Below, piece after piece: positions 27,947 to 35,504 of a stretch of DNA of 64,000 nt. The notes under the pieces were generated by a model. The model was not told where the DNA came from. It made no database searches and saw only the letters and a list, made by a program, of their open reading frames with translations. Position 1 is the first letter of the stretch, and each line of letters begins with the position of its first letter. Position numbers and translations under genes: made by a program. Source of the stretch: Actinocatenispora sera (lineage in GTDB: Bacteria > Actinomycetota > Actinomycetes > Mycobacteriales > Micromonosporaceae); NCBI RefSeq assembly GCF_018324685.1, contig NZ_AP023354.1, positions 2,170,001-2,234,000 on the forward strand, read 5' to 3'.

Positions 27947-27983
27947 GGACGTGGTGGCTCTGCAGCGCGGGGAGGGGGCGGCC

Positions 27984-28379
27984 GTGGACCGGCAGGACAT
28001 GCGGGTTTCCGATGCCGAGCGGCAGGAGGTTGCCGAGCGGCTGCGCACCGCGCTCGGCGAGGGCCGGCTGGAGCTCGACGAGTACGACCAGCGGGTGCAG
28101 TCGGCGTACCAGGCGAAGACCTATCGCGATCTGGTGCCGCTGACCGCGGACCTGCCCGACGTGCCGATGCCGATGCCGCCGGTGCAGGCGCGGGTGCGGG
28201 AGCAGCAACGGTCCGCCCATCCGAACCGGACGGTGGCGCTGCTGTCGGTGGTTTTCGTGTTCATCGGCCTGAGCGTGCTGCTCTCGGTGGCCAGCGGTGG
28301 GGTGTTGGTGCCGTTCTGGCCGCTGTTCATCTTCGGCTTCTGGGGCCTGGCCCGGTCCGGGCGGTACGGGCGGCATTGA
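27984..28379 (+). CDS. DUF1707-domain membrane protein
   Basis: 131 aa from GTG 27984, chosen for the GGGGAGGGGG SD 6 nt upstream; ATG 27945 would add 13 aa but overlaps a -10. Residues about 4-55 are a DUF1707 domain: MRVSDAERQEVAERLRTAL then GRLELDEYDQRV. Two hydrophobic segments follow (about 83-120) and a short basic tail. Such proteins are common in actinobacteria and their function is unknown; the N-terminal domain may be a protein or DNA contact module. Confidence 0.8.
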   Translation: MDRQDMRVSDAERQEVAERLRTALGEGRLELDEYDQRVQSAYQAKTYRDLVPLTADLPDVPMPMPPVQARVREQQRSAHPNRTVALLSVVFVFIGLSVLLSVASGGVLVPFWPLFIFGFWGLARSGRYGRH

Positions 28380-28433
28380 GCGGTCGGCGTGGCGGCCCGC
28401 GGCGGGCTCGCCACGCGACCTCTGCCACCCCTG

Positions 28434-28463
28434 CTGGCAGGCGCCGGGGCGGCGGGCTAAGAT
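28434..28463 (+). promoter_or_regulatory. infA operon promoter
   Basis: CTGGCA (28434-28439) and TAAGAT (28458-28463) with an 18-bp spacer, 165 bp before infA. A reasonable promoter for infA-rpmJ-rpsM-rpsK-rpsD-rpoA-rplQ. The 249-bp gap from 28380 holds nothing else I can identify. Confidence 0.5.
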
Positions 28464-28628
28464 ATCCGGTGGCGCACAGCGCCCGTCCCTTTGTGTCCGG
28501 AATCCGAACGCCCTGTGATCTCGTCTCCTGCTGAGACGGATGGACAGCGTCCGGCCGGCCAGTCGGGGCGCGGCTGAGGGTGTTGTACGTCGACCATAGG
28601 ATCCGACTCGTCACGGTTAGCGGAGGAC

Positions 28629-28850
28629 ATGCCGAAAAAGGACGGCGCCATCGAGATCGAGGGCCGTGTCGTCGAGCCCCTGCCGAACGCGATGTTCCGC
28701 GTGGAGCTCACCAACGGCCACCGAGTGTTGGCACACATCAGCGGCAAGATGCGGCAGCACTACATTCGCATCCTGCCGGAAGACCGAGTCGTCGTGGAGC
28801 TCTCTCCCTACGACCTGACTCGGGGTCGCATCGTCTACCGCTACAAGTAG
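28629..28850 (+). CDS. infA: translation initiation factor IF-1
   Basis: 73 aa OB-fold protein that blocks the A site during initiation. [20 protein letters not shown] start and the C-terminal [18 protein letters not shown] are diagnostic. GCGGAGGAC lies before the ATG. Confidence 0.98.
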   Translation: MPKKDGAIEIEGRVVEPLPNAMFRVELTNGHRVLAHISGKMRQHYIRILPEDRVVVELSPYDLTRGRIVYRYK

Positions 28851-28999
28851 CCCGCTCGTCGGGTCGCTTCGAGTGGCGAGGTTGCCGGGCCGTGGCCTGC
28901 ATGCCTCGCCGTCTGCTCGCTGACGCGGATCCGCGTGTCCGTGATCGAACGCGTTCCCGCATACGCGGGGCGAGGATCGCAACAAGGAAGCCAACAACC

Positions 29000-29113
29000 G
29001 TGAAGGTAAAGCCGAGCGTCAAGAAGATCTGCAACAAGTGCCGGGTGATCCGTCGCCACGGCCGGGTCATGGTGATCTGCTCCGACCCGCGCCACAAGCA
29101 GCGTCAGGGCTGA
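29000..29113 (+). CDS. rpmJ: 50S ribosomal protein L36
   Basis: 37 aa, reads [20 protein letters not shown]. Zinc ligands are Cys (CNKC), Cys and His near the end ([10 protein letters not shown]), so it is the zinc form. The start is GTG 29000. 149 bp after infA; the gap contains a palindromic ACGCGGATCCGCGT at about 28923. Confidence 0.96.
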   Translation: MKVKPSVKKICNKCRVIRRHGRVMVICSDPRHKQRQG

Positions 29114-29262
29114 CCCAGCAGCACCCAGCGGATCGACAACGCTGACCACAGAAAGGCCCGTTCACAGTTCACCCCCGGCCCGGAGGCTGGGGCCCCGCTC
29201 ATTGGGCGGGCGGGGACGGACGGGCGCAGACCTCCGGATGGACACGAGGAGCACGCCCAGCA

Positions 29263-29643
29263 ATGGCACGTCTGGTTGGCGTCGACCTCCCCCGCGAAAA
29301 GCGGCTGGAGATCGCGCTCACGTACATCTACGGGGTGGGCCGGACCCGCGCGGCGGAGACGCTCGCGAAGACCGGTGTCAGCCCGGACAAGCGCGTCCGT
29401 GACCTCACCGACGAGGAGCTGGTTTCGCTCCGCGATTGGATCGAGGCCAACTACCAGGTAGAGGGCGACCTTCGCCGCGAGGTTGCTTCGGACATCAGGC
29501 GCAAGATCGAGATCGGTTGCTACCAGGGCATCCGGCACCGTCGCGGCCTGCCCGTCCGCGGGCAGCGGACCCGTACCAACGCGCGTGGACGCAAGGGTCC
29601 CAAGCGCACCGTCGCCGGCAAGAAGAAGCCCGGCAAGAAGTAG
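29263..29643 (+). CDS. rpsM: 30S ribosomal protein S13
   Basis: S13, 126 aa, contacts P-site tRNA and the 50[21 protein letters not shown] start, helix-two-turn-helix and C-terminal [18 protein letters not shown] extension are typical. Confidence 0.98.
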   Translation: MARLVGVDLPREKRLEIALTYIYGVGRTRAAETLAKTGVSPDKRVRDLTDEELVSLRDWIEANYQVEGDLRREVASDIRRKIEIGCYQGIRHRRGLPVRGQRTRTNARGRKGPKRTVAGKKKPGKK

Positions 29644-29674
29644 TAGCCACCTCGATTAGGAGAGACATACAGGT

Positions 29675-30076
29675 ATGCCGCCCAAGGCGCGCGCCGGTGC
29701 CAAGAAGGTACGGCGCAAGGAGAAGAAGAACGTGGCCCACGGCCACGCCCACATCAAGAGCACGTTCAACAACACGATCGTGTCGATCACCGACCCCACC
29801 GGCGCGGTGATTTCGTGGGCGTCGTCCGGCCAGGTCGGTTTCAAGGGCTCCCGCAAGTCGACCCCGTTCGCGGCGCAGATGGCGGCCGAGGCCGCCGCCC
29901 GCCGTGCCATGGAGCACGGCATGCGCAAGGTCGACGTGTTCGTCAAGGGTCCCGGCTCCGGCCGGGAGACCGCGATCCGGTCGCTGCAGGGCGCCGGTCT
30001 CGAGGTCGGTTCGATCCAGGACGTCACGCCGCAGCCGCACAACGGATGCCGTCCGCCGAAGCGGCGTCGGGTCTGA
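29675..30076 (+). CDS. rpsK: 30S ribosomal protein S11
   Basis: S11, 133 aa, platform protein near the mRNA 3' end. Core [18 protein letters not shown] and the C-terminal [12 protein letters not shown] are present. 31 bp after rpsM with AGGAGAG upstream. Confidence 0.98.
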   Translation: MPPKARAGAKKVRRKEKKNVAHGHAHIKSTFNNTIVSITDPTGAVISWASSGQVGFKGSRKSTPFAAQMAAEAAARRAMEHGMRKVDVFVKGPGSGRETAIRSLQGAGLEVGSIQDVTPQPHNGCRPPKRRRV

Positions 30077-30092
30077 GGGGGAGCAGAGAATC

Positions 30093-30719
30093 ATGGCTCG
30101 TTACACAGGCGCGGACTGCCGCCGGTGCCGTCGCGAGAAGATGAAGCTGTACCTCAAGGGCAGCAAGTGCGAGGGCCCGAAGTGCCCGCTGGAGTCGCGT
30201 CCCTACCCGCCCGGTCAGCACGGCCGCGGTCGGCTCAAGGAGACCGAGTACCTGCTCCAGCTGCGTGAGAAGCAGAAGGCCAAGCGGGTCTACGGCGTGC
30301 TCGAGAAGCAGTTCGTCCGGTACTACGACGAGGCGAACCGGCAGAAGGGCAAGACCGGTGAGGCGCTGCTGCAGCTGCTGGAGATGCGGCTGGACAACGT
30401 GCTCTACCGGGCCGGCTACGCGAAGTCGCGCGACATGGCTCGCCAGCTGATCCGGCACGGTCACATCGTGGTGAACGGCCGCAAGGTCGACATCCCGTCG
30501 TACCAGGTCTCCGAGCACGACATCGTCGAGGTCCGGGAGAAGTCCCGCGAGCTGACGCCGTTCGTGGTCGCGCGGGCCGAGGCCGGCGAGAAGACCGTCC
30601 CGGCGTGGCTGGAGGCGATCCCCGGCCAGCTGAAGGTCCTGATCCACTCGACGCCGGCCCGGCAGGTCATCGACACGCCGGTGCAGGAGCAGCTCATCGT
30701 CGAGTACTACTCGAAGTAA
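30093..30719 (+). CDS. rpsD: 30S ribosomal protein S4
   Basis: S4, 208 aa, assembly initiator and fidelity protein. Four cysteines at the N terminus (CRRC and CEGPKC) form a zinc site, as in Bacillus-type S4. S4 RNA-binding domain: MRLDNVLYRAGYAKSRDMAR then GHIVVNGRKVDIPS. ATG 30093 gives the normal MARYTGADC start; the frame is open further up through rpsK out of frame. Confidence 0.97.
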   Translation: MARYTGADCRRCRREKMKLYLKGSKCEGPKCPLESRPYPPGQHGRGRLKETEYLLQLREKQKAKRVYGVLEKQFVRYYDEANRQKGKTGEALLQLLEMRLDNVLYRAGYAKSRDMARQLIRHGHIVVNGRKVDIPSYQVSEHDIVEVREKSRELTPFVVARAEAGEKTVPAWLEAIPGQLKVLIHSTPARQVIDTPVQEQLIVEYYSK

Positions 30720-30732
30720 TACCCGCGGGATC

Positions 30733-30765
30733 GGGTCGCGGGCCGCTGCCCGCGGTTCGCGACCC
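30733..30765 (+). other. rpsD-rpoA intercistronic hairpin
   Basis: Outer stem GGGTCGCG (30733-30740) with CGCGACCC (30758-30765) plus an inner GGGC/GCCC pair, 14 nt after the rpsD stop. No U tract; a possible processing or partial termination site before rpoA. Confidence 0.4.
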
Positions 30766-30846
30766 GGCCGGGGCGCACATCCCGGAACCGCGGCGTGAAG
30801 TTTGCGGCGTCATATGGCGGGCGCCCGACTTAGAAGGAGATACACC

Positions 30847-31869
30847 GTGCTCATCACCCAGCGGCCGTCGCTGTCCGAGGAATCGATCGTCGAGAACCGT
30901 TCGCGGTTCACGATCGAGCCGTTGGAGCCCGGCTTCGGGTACACCCTCGGCAACTCGCTGCGGCGTACCCTGCTCAGCTCGATTCCCGGCGCGGCCGTCA
31001 CCAGCATCAAGATCGACGGCGTGCTGCACGAGTTCACGACGATCCCCGGGGTCAAGGAGGACGTCGTCGACCTGGTGCTGAACATCAAGGAGCTGACCGT
31101 CAGCTCCGAGCACGACGAGCCGGTCACCATGTACCTGCGCAAGCAGGGCCCGGGCCCGGTCACCGCGGGCGACATCCAGCCGCCGGCCGGCGTCGAGGTG
31201 CACAACCCCGACCTGCACCTGGCCACCCTGAACGACAAGGGTCGGCTGGACATGGAGCTCGTCGTCGAGCGCGGCCGGGGGTACGTGACCGCGGCGCAGA
31301 ACAAGCAGCAGGGCCAGGAGATCGGCCGGATCCCGGTCGACTCGATCTACTCGCCGGTGCTCAAGGTCAGCTACCGGGTCGAGGCCACTCGTGTCGAGCA
31401 GCGCACCGACTTCGACAAGCTGATCCTGGACGTCGAGACCAAGAACTCGATCTCGCCGCGCACCGCGCTGGCCTCCGCCGGTTCGACCCTGGTCGAGCTG
31501 TTCGGGCTGGCCCGGGAGCTGGACGAGGCGGCCGAGGGCATCGACATCGGCCCGTCGCCGCAGGATGCGCAGCTCGCTGCCGATCTGGCGCTGCCGATCG
31601 AGGAGCTGGACCTGACCGTCCGGTCGTACAACTGCCTCAAGCGCGAGGGCATCAACAGCGTCGGTGAGCTGCTGTCTCGCACCGAGGCCGACCTGCTGGA
31701 CATCCGGAACTTCGGGCAGAAGTCCATCGACGAGGTCAAGATGAAGCTGGCCGGTATGGGGCTGGGCCTCAAGGACCAGGCTCCCGGGTTCGACCCCGCC
31801 AGCGTCGCGGAGAGCTTCGCCGAGCCGGACTACGACGGCAACGACTACCGCGAGACCGAGCAGCTCTGA
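30847..31869 (+). CDS. rpoA: DNA-directed RNA polymerase subunit alpha
   Basis: Alpha subunit, 340 aa. GTG 30847 with AAGGAG about 9 nt upstream. The N domain ([20 protein letters not shown]) assembles polymerase; the C domain ([18 protein letters not shown] and [14 protein letters not shown], about residues 255-315) binds UP elements and activators. The acidic tail is usual. Confidence 0.98.
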   Translation: MLITQRPSLSEESIVENRSRFTIEPLEPGFGYTLGNSLRRTLLSSIPGAAVTSIKIDGVLHEFTTIPGVKEDVVDLVLNIKELTVSSEHDEPVTMYLRKQGPGPVTAGDIQPPAGVEVHNPDLHLATLNDKGRLDMELVVERGRGYVTAAQNKQQGQEIGRIPVDSIYSPVLKVSYRVEATRVEQRTDFDKLILDVETKNSISPRTALASAGSTLVELFGLARELDEAAEGIDIGPSPQDAQLAADLALPIEELDLTVRSYNCLKREGINSVGELLSRTEADLLDIRNFGQKSIDEVKMKLAGMGLGLKDQAPGFDPASVAESFAEPDYDGNDYRETEQL

Positions 31870-31943
31870 GCTGCAGTTCCGAGCTGGAGTACTTCGCCGG
31901 CAAGGGGCACCCCCGAGCCGCACTGGAATAAGGAGCCTGAGAA

Positions 31944-32447
31944 ATGCCCAAGCCGACCAGGGGTGCCCGCCTGGGTGGCAGCCCGGCCCACGAGCGGATG
32001 CTGCTGGCGAACCTGGCGACGTCGCTGTTCAAGCACGGCCGGATCACCACCACCGAGGCCAAGGCCAAGCGGGTCCGCCCGCTGGCTGAGCGGATGGTGA
32101 CCTTCGCCAAGCGCGGCGATCTGCACGCGCGTCGCCGGGTTGCCACCGTCATCCGCGACAAGGACGTGGCGTACCAGCTGTTCGCCGAGATCGCGCCGCG
32201 GTTCACCGCCCGGCCGGGTGGCTACACCCGGATCGTGAAGGTGGGTCCGCGCAAGGGCGACAACGCGCCGATGGCCGTCATCGAGCTGGTCGAGGAGCTG
32301 GCCGAGCCGGCGACGCCGGCCCGCGCCTCCCGCCCGGCGAAGAAGCAGGACAACGCCGCCGCGCTGGCTCCGGAGGAGTCGACGCCGGCTCCGGCCGCGG
32401 AGGCCGACGAGCCGGCCGCGTCCGACGAGAGCAAGACCGAGGAGTAG
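31944..32447 (+). CDS. rplQ: 50S ribosomal protein L17 with acidic/Ala tail
   Basis: L17, 167 aa. Core residues 1-118 are normal ([20 protein letters not shown], then [17 protein letters not shown]). The last 45-50 aa are a low-complexity Ala/Pro/Glu tail as in other actinobacteria. 74 bp after rpoA. Confidence 0.97.
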   Translation: MPKPTRGARLGGSPAHERMLLANLATSLFKHGRITTTEAKAKRVRPLAERMVTFAKRGDLHARRRVATVIRDKDVAYQLFAEIAPRFTARPGGYTRIVKVGPRKGDNAPMAVIELVEELAEPATPARASRPAKKQDNAAALAPEESTPAPAAEADEPAASDESKTEE

Positions 32448-32520
32448 GTCTCTCCTCGCAGTACGATGCCCGAGCCCGTCACCCCCGTGGTGGCGGGCTC
32501 GGTGCGTACCGGAAGCGAAG

Positions 32521-33360
32521 GTGGTGGCGGTGCGGCTGCGGCTGCGGGTGGCGTACGACGGGACCGGGTTCTCCGGCTGGGCGGTGCAGCCGGAGCGGCG
32601 CACTGTCGCGGGTGAGCTGGCCGCGGCGCTGGACCGCCTGTTCGACCCGGCGACCGGGCTGACCGTCGCCGGGCGGACCGACGCCGGCGTGCACGCCACC
32701 GGGCAGGTCTGTCACGTCGACGTACCGGACGAGCAGTGGCAGCGGGTGGCCACCGCTCGCGGCGCCGGCGAGCCGGACCCGGTGGTACTGGTACGGCGGC
32801 TTGCCGGAGTGCTGCCACCGGACGTGCGGGTGCCGAGCGTCGAGGTCGTCGACGACCGGTTCGACGCGCGGTTCTCCGCCTTCCGCCGGCACTACCGGTA
32901 CCGGATCACCGACGACCCGGCCGGGCCGCCGCCGCTGCGCCGGTTCGACACGCTGGGCTGGCCGCGGCCGCTGTCGGCGGACGCGATGGCGGCCGCCGCG
33001 CCGGGCCTGCTCGGCGAGCACGACTTCGCCGCGTACTGCCGGCGCAAGCCGGACGCGACCACGATCCGCGAGCTGCAGCGGCTCGACGTGCGCCGGGACG
33101 GCGACGTCGTCACGGTCGCGGTGTCGGCGGACGCGTTCTGCCAGGCGATGGTGCGCAGCCTGGTCGGCGCGCTGCTGGCGGTCGGTGAGGGCCGGCGCCC
33201 GGTGGACTGGCCGGCCGGCCTGCTGACCCGTACCGAGCGCTCCAGCGAGGTCACCGTGGCGCCGGCGCACGGCCTGACCCTGGTCGGCGTCGACTACCCG
33301 ACCGATCCGGCCGCCTGGGCCAGCCGGGACGCCGCCACCCGCCGTCGCCGCGACACCTAG
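32521..33360 (+). CDS. truA: tRNA pseudouridine38-40 synthase
   Basis: 279 aa, makes pseudouridine at positions 38-40 in the anticodon stem. The catalytic Asp lies in AGRTDAGVHATGQVCH (about residues 45-60). It starts LRVAYDGTGFSGW. GTG 32521 is taken; GTG 32530 is possible. The rplQ-truA order is conserved. Confidence 0.93.
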   Translation: MVAVRLRLRVAYDGTGFSGWAVQPERRTVAGELAAALDRLFDPATGLTVAGRTDAGVHATGQVCHVDVPDEQWQRVATARGAGEPDPVVLVRRLAGVLPPDVRVPSVEVVDDRFDARFSAFRRHYRYRITDDPAGPPPLRRFDTLGWPRPLSADAMAAAAPGLLGEHDFAAYCRRKPDATTIRELQRLDVRRDGDVVTVAVSADAFCQAMVRSLVGALLAVGEGRRPVDWPAGLLTRTERSSEVTVAPAHGLTLVGVDYPTDPAAWASRDAATRRRRDT

Positions 33361-33392
33361 CGCCGCGCGTGACTGCTGGACGGGCTCGCGGT

Positions 33393-33899
33393 TCAGGGCC
33401 GGGGCAGGGTGTAGAGCACGAAGTGCTCGCCATGGTGCCTGATCGGGCGCGGATCGCGCATGCCGAGCCGCTCCATCACCGCGCGGGACCGCAGGTTGTC
33501 CGGCTCGGTGAACGCGACGATCTCGTCGGCGCCCAGCTCGCCGAAGCCGACCTCCAGCCCGGCGCGGCCGATCTCGGTGGCGTAGCCGCGCCCCCAGTAC
33601 CGGGCCCGGACGATCCAGCCGATCTCGAGCCGGCGGGCACCGTCGACGTGCTGGTAGGACAGCCCGCCGCGGCCGACCAGCTCGCCGCTGACCCGGTCGT
33701 ACGCGATCCACTTGTGCACGCCGTCGCGCGCCCAGCCGGCGGCCATCTCGTCCGCGACGGCCTGTGCCTGGGGCAGCCGCAGCCGGCCGAGCCACCAGAT
33801 GGCGACCGGCTCGTCGGCGTGCAGCCGCCACAGCTCGACCGCGTGCGCCGGTTCGATCGGCTCCAGCCGCAACCGCGGCGTGTCGTAGCGTCCCACCAT
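33393..33899 (-). CDS. GNAT-family N-acetyltransferase
   Basis: 168 aa from ATG 33899 (reading MVGRYDTPRLRLEPI); the frame is open another 30 codons but without similarity to the family start. RimJ-like layout: LRLEPIEPAHAVELWRL, then the acetyl-CoA motif region RYWGRGYATEIGRAGLEVGF and PDNLRSRAVMERLGM near the C terminus. Substrate unknown; such proteins acetylate small molecules or protein N termini. Convergent with truA. Confidence 0.8.
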   Translation of the reverse strand: MVGRYDTPRLRLEPIEPAHAVELWRLHADEPVAIWWLGRLRLPQAQAVADEMAAGWARDGVHKWIAYDRVSGELVGRGGLSYQHVDGARRLEIGWIVRARYWGRGYATEIGRAGLEVGFGELGADEIVAFTEPDNLRSRAVMERLGMRDPRPIRHHGEHFVLYTLPRP

Positions 33900-33984
33900 C
33901 CGCCGACCGTAGCGCGCCGGGTACCGCCCGGAAACACGATATCCGACTGTCCACTGTGGATGGACTTGACGGCGGCCGGGCTGG

Positions 33985-34025
33985 CACAAAGAGAGGACCC
34001 GGCGGAGTAGCCATCCGCCGGGTCC
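33985..34025 (-). terminator. terminator of the tRNA-like RNA array
   Basis: On the minus strand GGACCCGGCGGA (34025-34014), a 7-nt loop and the exact complement (34006-33995) form a perfect 12-bp stem followed by TCTCTTTGTG. This is a textbook intrinsic terminator. It begins 3 nt after the last recognisable tRNA-like segment, so it marks the end of the array transcript. Confidence 0.85.
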
Positions 34026-34028
34026 AAT

Positions 34029-34110
34029 GGGATTGCAACTGCTCTACCTGATTGAGCTACCGGCGCAACCGCCGAGGAGGACTCGAACCTCCAACCTGCT
34101 GCTCAAAACC
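34029..34110 (-). ncRNA. permuted tRNA-like RNA c
   Basis: Minus strand, in transcript order: GTTTTGA, anticodon-stem strand GCAGC (34102-34098), 5-nt variable loop AGGTT, T arm GGAGG-TTCGAGT-CCTCC (34092-34076), acceptor 3' strand TCGGCG, a 4-nt link GTTG, acceptor 5' strand CGCCGG (34065-34060), TA, D arm GCTC...GAGC with GG in the loop, A, anticodon-stem strand GTTGC (34039-34035). Acceptor 6 bp, D stem 4 bp, anticodon stem 5 bp (one G-U), T stem 5 bp all pair. The halves are in reversed order compared with a normal tRNA. The acceptor is capped by only 4 nt and there is no CCA, so ordinary charging looks unlikely. The terminator follows at once. Confidence 0.7.
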
Positions 34111-34152
34111 CTCGCCGACTTTGCCGCGTCGACACGTTTAAGAGCCGGATCA

Positions 34153-34261
34153 TCTTCACGACCCACGACTCTGCCATTGAGTCTACCGCCCGATGGGAAA
34201 CCGTTGCGGTGCAACGGTTTCGTTGGCCGGGCGGGCCGGATTCGAACCGGCAACCTGGGTC
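34153..34261 (-). ncRNA. permuted tRNA-like RNA b
   Basis: Best of the three. Order on the minus strand: anticodon-stem strand GACCC (34261-34257), variable AGGTT, T arm GCCGG-TTCGAAT-CCGGC (34251-34235), acceptor strand CCGCCCG (34234-34228), G then CCA (34227-34224), a 31-nt link with a 10-bp hairpin, acceptor strand CGGGCGG (34192-34186), TA, D arm GACTC...GAGTC with GG, GT, anticodon-stem strand GGGTC (34164-34160), then GTGAAGA. Acceptor 7/7, anticodon stem 5/5 and T stem 5/5 pair. GTGAAGA resembles an anticodon loop with U33 and GAA, but an isotype cannot be assigned. The encoded G-CCA means a mature 3' end could be made. Confidence 0.75.
34198..34220 (-). other. hairpin in the link of RNA b
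   Basis: AAACCGTTGC (34220-34211), loop ACC, and GCAACGGTTT (34207-34198) form a perfect 10-bp stem exactly between the CCA end and the acceptor 5' strand of RNA b. It would hold the two acceptor strands close, or act as a processing signal. Confidence 0.65.
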
Positions 34262-34334
34262 TACGTCCTGACTCCCTCGATTCGACACTCGACGAAATGC
34301 TGAAACTGGAGCGATAGCGTGAACGTGAGTCGGT

Positions 34335-34415
34335 CTCCGGGACTGCCTCTGCCAGTTGGGCTACCCCGTCACGAGTGACGGGAGGAGGGCTCGAACCTCC
34401 ACTGTGGACCCGGAG
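34335..34415 (-). ncRNA. permuted tRNA-like RNA a
   Basis: First of the array. Minus strand: CTCCGGG (34415-34409), variable region TCCACAGT, T arm GGAGG-TTCGAGC-CCTCC (34400-34384), acceptor strand TCCCGTC (34383-34377), ACTCGT link, acceptor strand GACGGGG (34370-34364), TA, D arm GCC...GGC with GG, then CCCGGAG (34341-34335). Acceptor 7 bp (one G-U), T stem 5 bp, and CTCCGGG pairs fully with CCCGGAG in place of the anticodon stem. The acceptor helix continues into the link (CGTCAC/GTGACG), leaving almost no loop. No CCA. The anticodon region is less tRNA-like than in b and c. Confidence 0.6.
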
Positions 34416-34422
34416 CCTGGAA

Positions 34423-34464
34423 CGCGCAGGATCCCTGCCTGCGCGACCCTGGTTCAGGCTGAAC
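34423..34464 (-). other. leader hairpins of the RNA array
   Basis: Two hairpins precede RNA a: GTTCA-GCC-TGAAC (34464-34452) and CGCGCAGG with CCTGCGCG around CAGGGAT (34445-34423, 8 bp, 7-nt loop). They resemble tRNA arms in size but do not complete a cloverleaf. Confidence 0.5.
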
Positions 34465-34499
34465 ATCAGTCTCAGTCTGCGCTCCTGTGGCGCGCGGCC

Positions 34500-34528
34500 A
34501 GCATAACCGGCGCCAGCAAGACGTTCGA
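34500..34528 (-). promoter_or_regulatory. possible promoter of the RNA array
   Basis: Minus-strand TCGAAC (34528-34523), 17 bp, TATGCT (34505-34500). The -10 is good, the -35 matches three of six. Transcription would start near 34493, about 80 nt before RNA a and 70 nt after the stop of the upstream co-oriented gene; the array could also be co-transcribed with that gene. Confidence 0.4.
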
Positions 34529-34565
34529 GTGCATTCGTCGCGCGCGGGCGCGGGGCGCGCGGGCG

Positions 34566-35297
34566 TCAGCCGAACAGGTAGCCCAGCACGCGCTCGCCGA
34601 CCTTGCGGTCCTCGACCTCGGTGCCGTTCGCGTCCTCGCGGGCGAACTTGACCGCCGCCTGCAGCTTCTCCACCCGGTCGATCAGCTCGTTGACCCGGCT
34701 GGCCGGCAGCGCACCGGAGAACTTCACGGTGCGCCAGTAGCCCACCGTCACGTCCTCGTGGTACACCTCGACCTGCGCCGGGTGCTTCTCGGTCGCCTCC
34801 GCCTTGACGTGGTTGCGCGGCACCTTCCGGGTCCGCAGCGTCTGCACCGGCTCGGTGGCGAAGCAGTCTGCGGACGAGTCGTAGTTCCACGACTCGGCCG
34901 CATCCAGCACCGGCAGCTTGCGCACGAACGTGTGCAGGTCGACCAGCTGCTTCTCCAGGAACAGCAGGTAGGTCACCGGCACCTCGGCGAGGATCGTCCG
35001 GCCGTCGACGACCACGTCGGCGCGGGCGACGCAGTTCGCCCAGTCCTTCGTCGCCGTCACGTCGAACAGCTTGGTGAGGATCCGGGTCGTCTCCCGGATC
35101 ACCTCCTCGGCCTTCACCTGAACCCGGGTCGACTCCGGCGGCAGCCGCTCGCCCTCCTCGTCCTTCGGCTGGTACGTCCGGGAGATGCCGGACAGCGCCG
35201 CCTGCTTCTGCAGGGTGTGGTGGCTCGCGGTGAGCTCGGCGAACGAGCGGCTCTTGACGCCCTTCTCCACGGCGATGATCTGGTTCAGCTTGGCCAT
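34566..35297 (-). CDS. conserved hypothetical protein next to the tRNA-like RNAs
   Basis: 243 aa from ATG 35297 (MAKLNQIIAVEKGVKSRSF). The frame is open upstream to 35396 but that part is Arg/Pro-rich and unlike the rest. The protein is soluble, mixed charge, no membrane segment; notable stretches are RTYQPKDEEGERLPPES, KDWANCVARADVVVDG, VTYLLFLEKQLVDLHTFV and KFSGALPASRVNELIDRV. I recall similar proteins in many actinobacteria and actinophages (a DUF7873-type family, from memory) without known function. It is co-oriented with and just upstream of the permuted tRNA-like RNAs, so an RNA-related role is a reasonable guess, not shown. Confidence 0.75.
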   Translation of the reverse strand: MAKLNQIIAVEKGVKSRSFAELTASHHTLQKQAALSGISRTYQPKDEEGERLPPESTRVQVKAEEVIRETTRILTKLFDVTATKDWANCVARADVVVDGRTILAEVPVTYLLFLEKQLVDLHTFVRKLPVLDAAESWNYDSSADCFATEPVQTLRTRKVPRNHVKAEATEKHPAQVEVYHEDVTVGYWRTVKFSGALPASRVNELIDRVEKLQAAVKFAREDANGTEVEDRKVGERVLGYLFG

Positions 35298-35504
35298 CGT
35301 GTCTGCTTTCGTCGTTGTATTCCGGCCGGTCCTCGGCGGCGACGGGATGGGTCGTTCGGCGTCGGAGGCTACCTTTCGCCGGCAACCGTCCAGCACCCGA
35401 TTTCGCCCCGCGGAGTCGTCGCGCGGGCGCTACGCCACCCGCCCGGCGCCGGGCGGGCCCTCGGGAGGACCGAAACGTCGGAGGGGCGACGTAGCCTCGA
35501 TCGC

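Noticed and set aside
34138-34148. CTCTTAA in the b-c spacer, looks like a Lys(CUU) anticodon loop
   Set aside because: The bases on both sides do not form an anticodon stem, so it is probably chance.
34021-34400. Reading the region as normal-order tRNA genes with long introns
   Set aside because: The acceptor 5' strands (GACGGGG, CGGGCGG, CGCCGG) do not pair with the next downstream 3' strands, and the last 5' half has only a terminator after it. Pairing works only within adjacent, reversed halves.
34356-35504. Long N-terminal extension of the AraC regulator
   Set aside because: It would be translated across the RNA array and the hypothetical gene on the other strand; ATG 35505 gives the normal family length.
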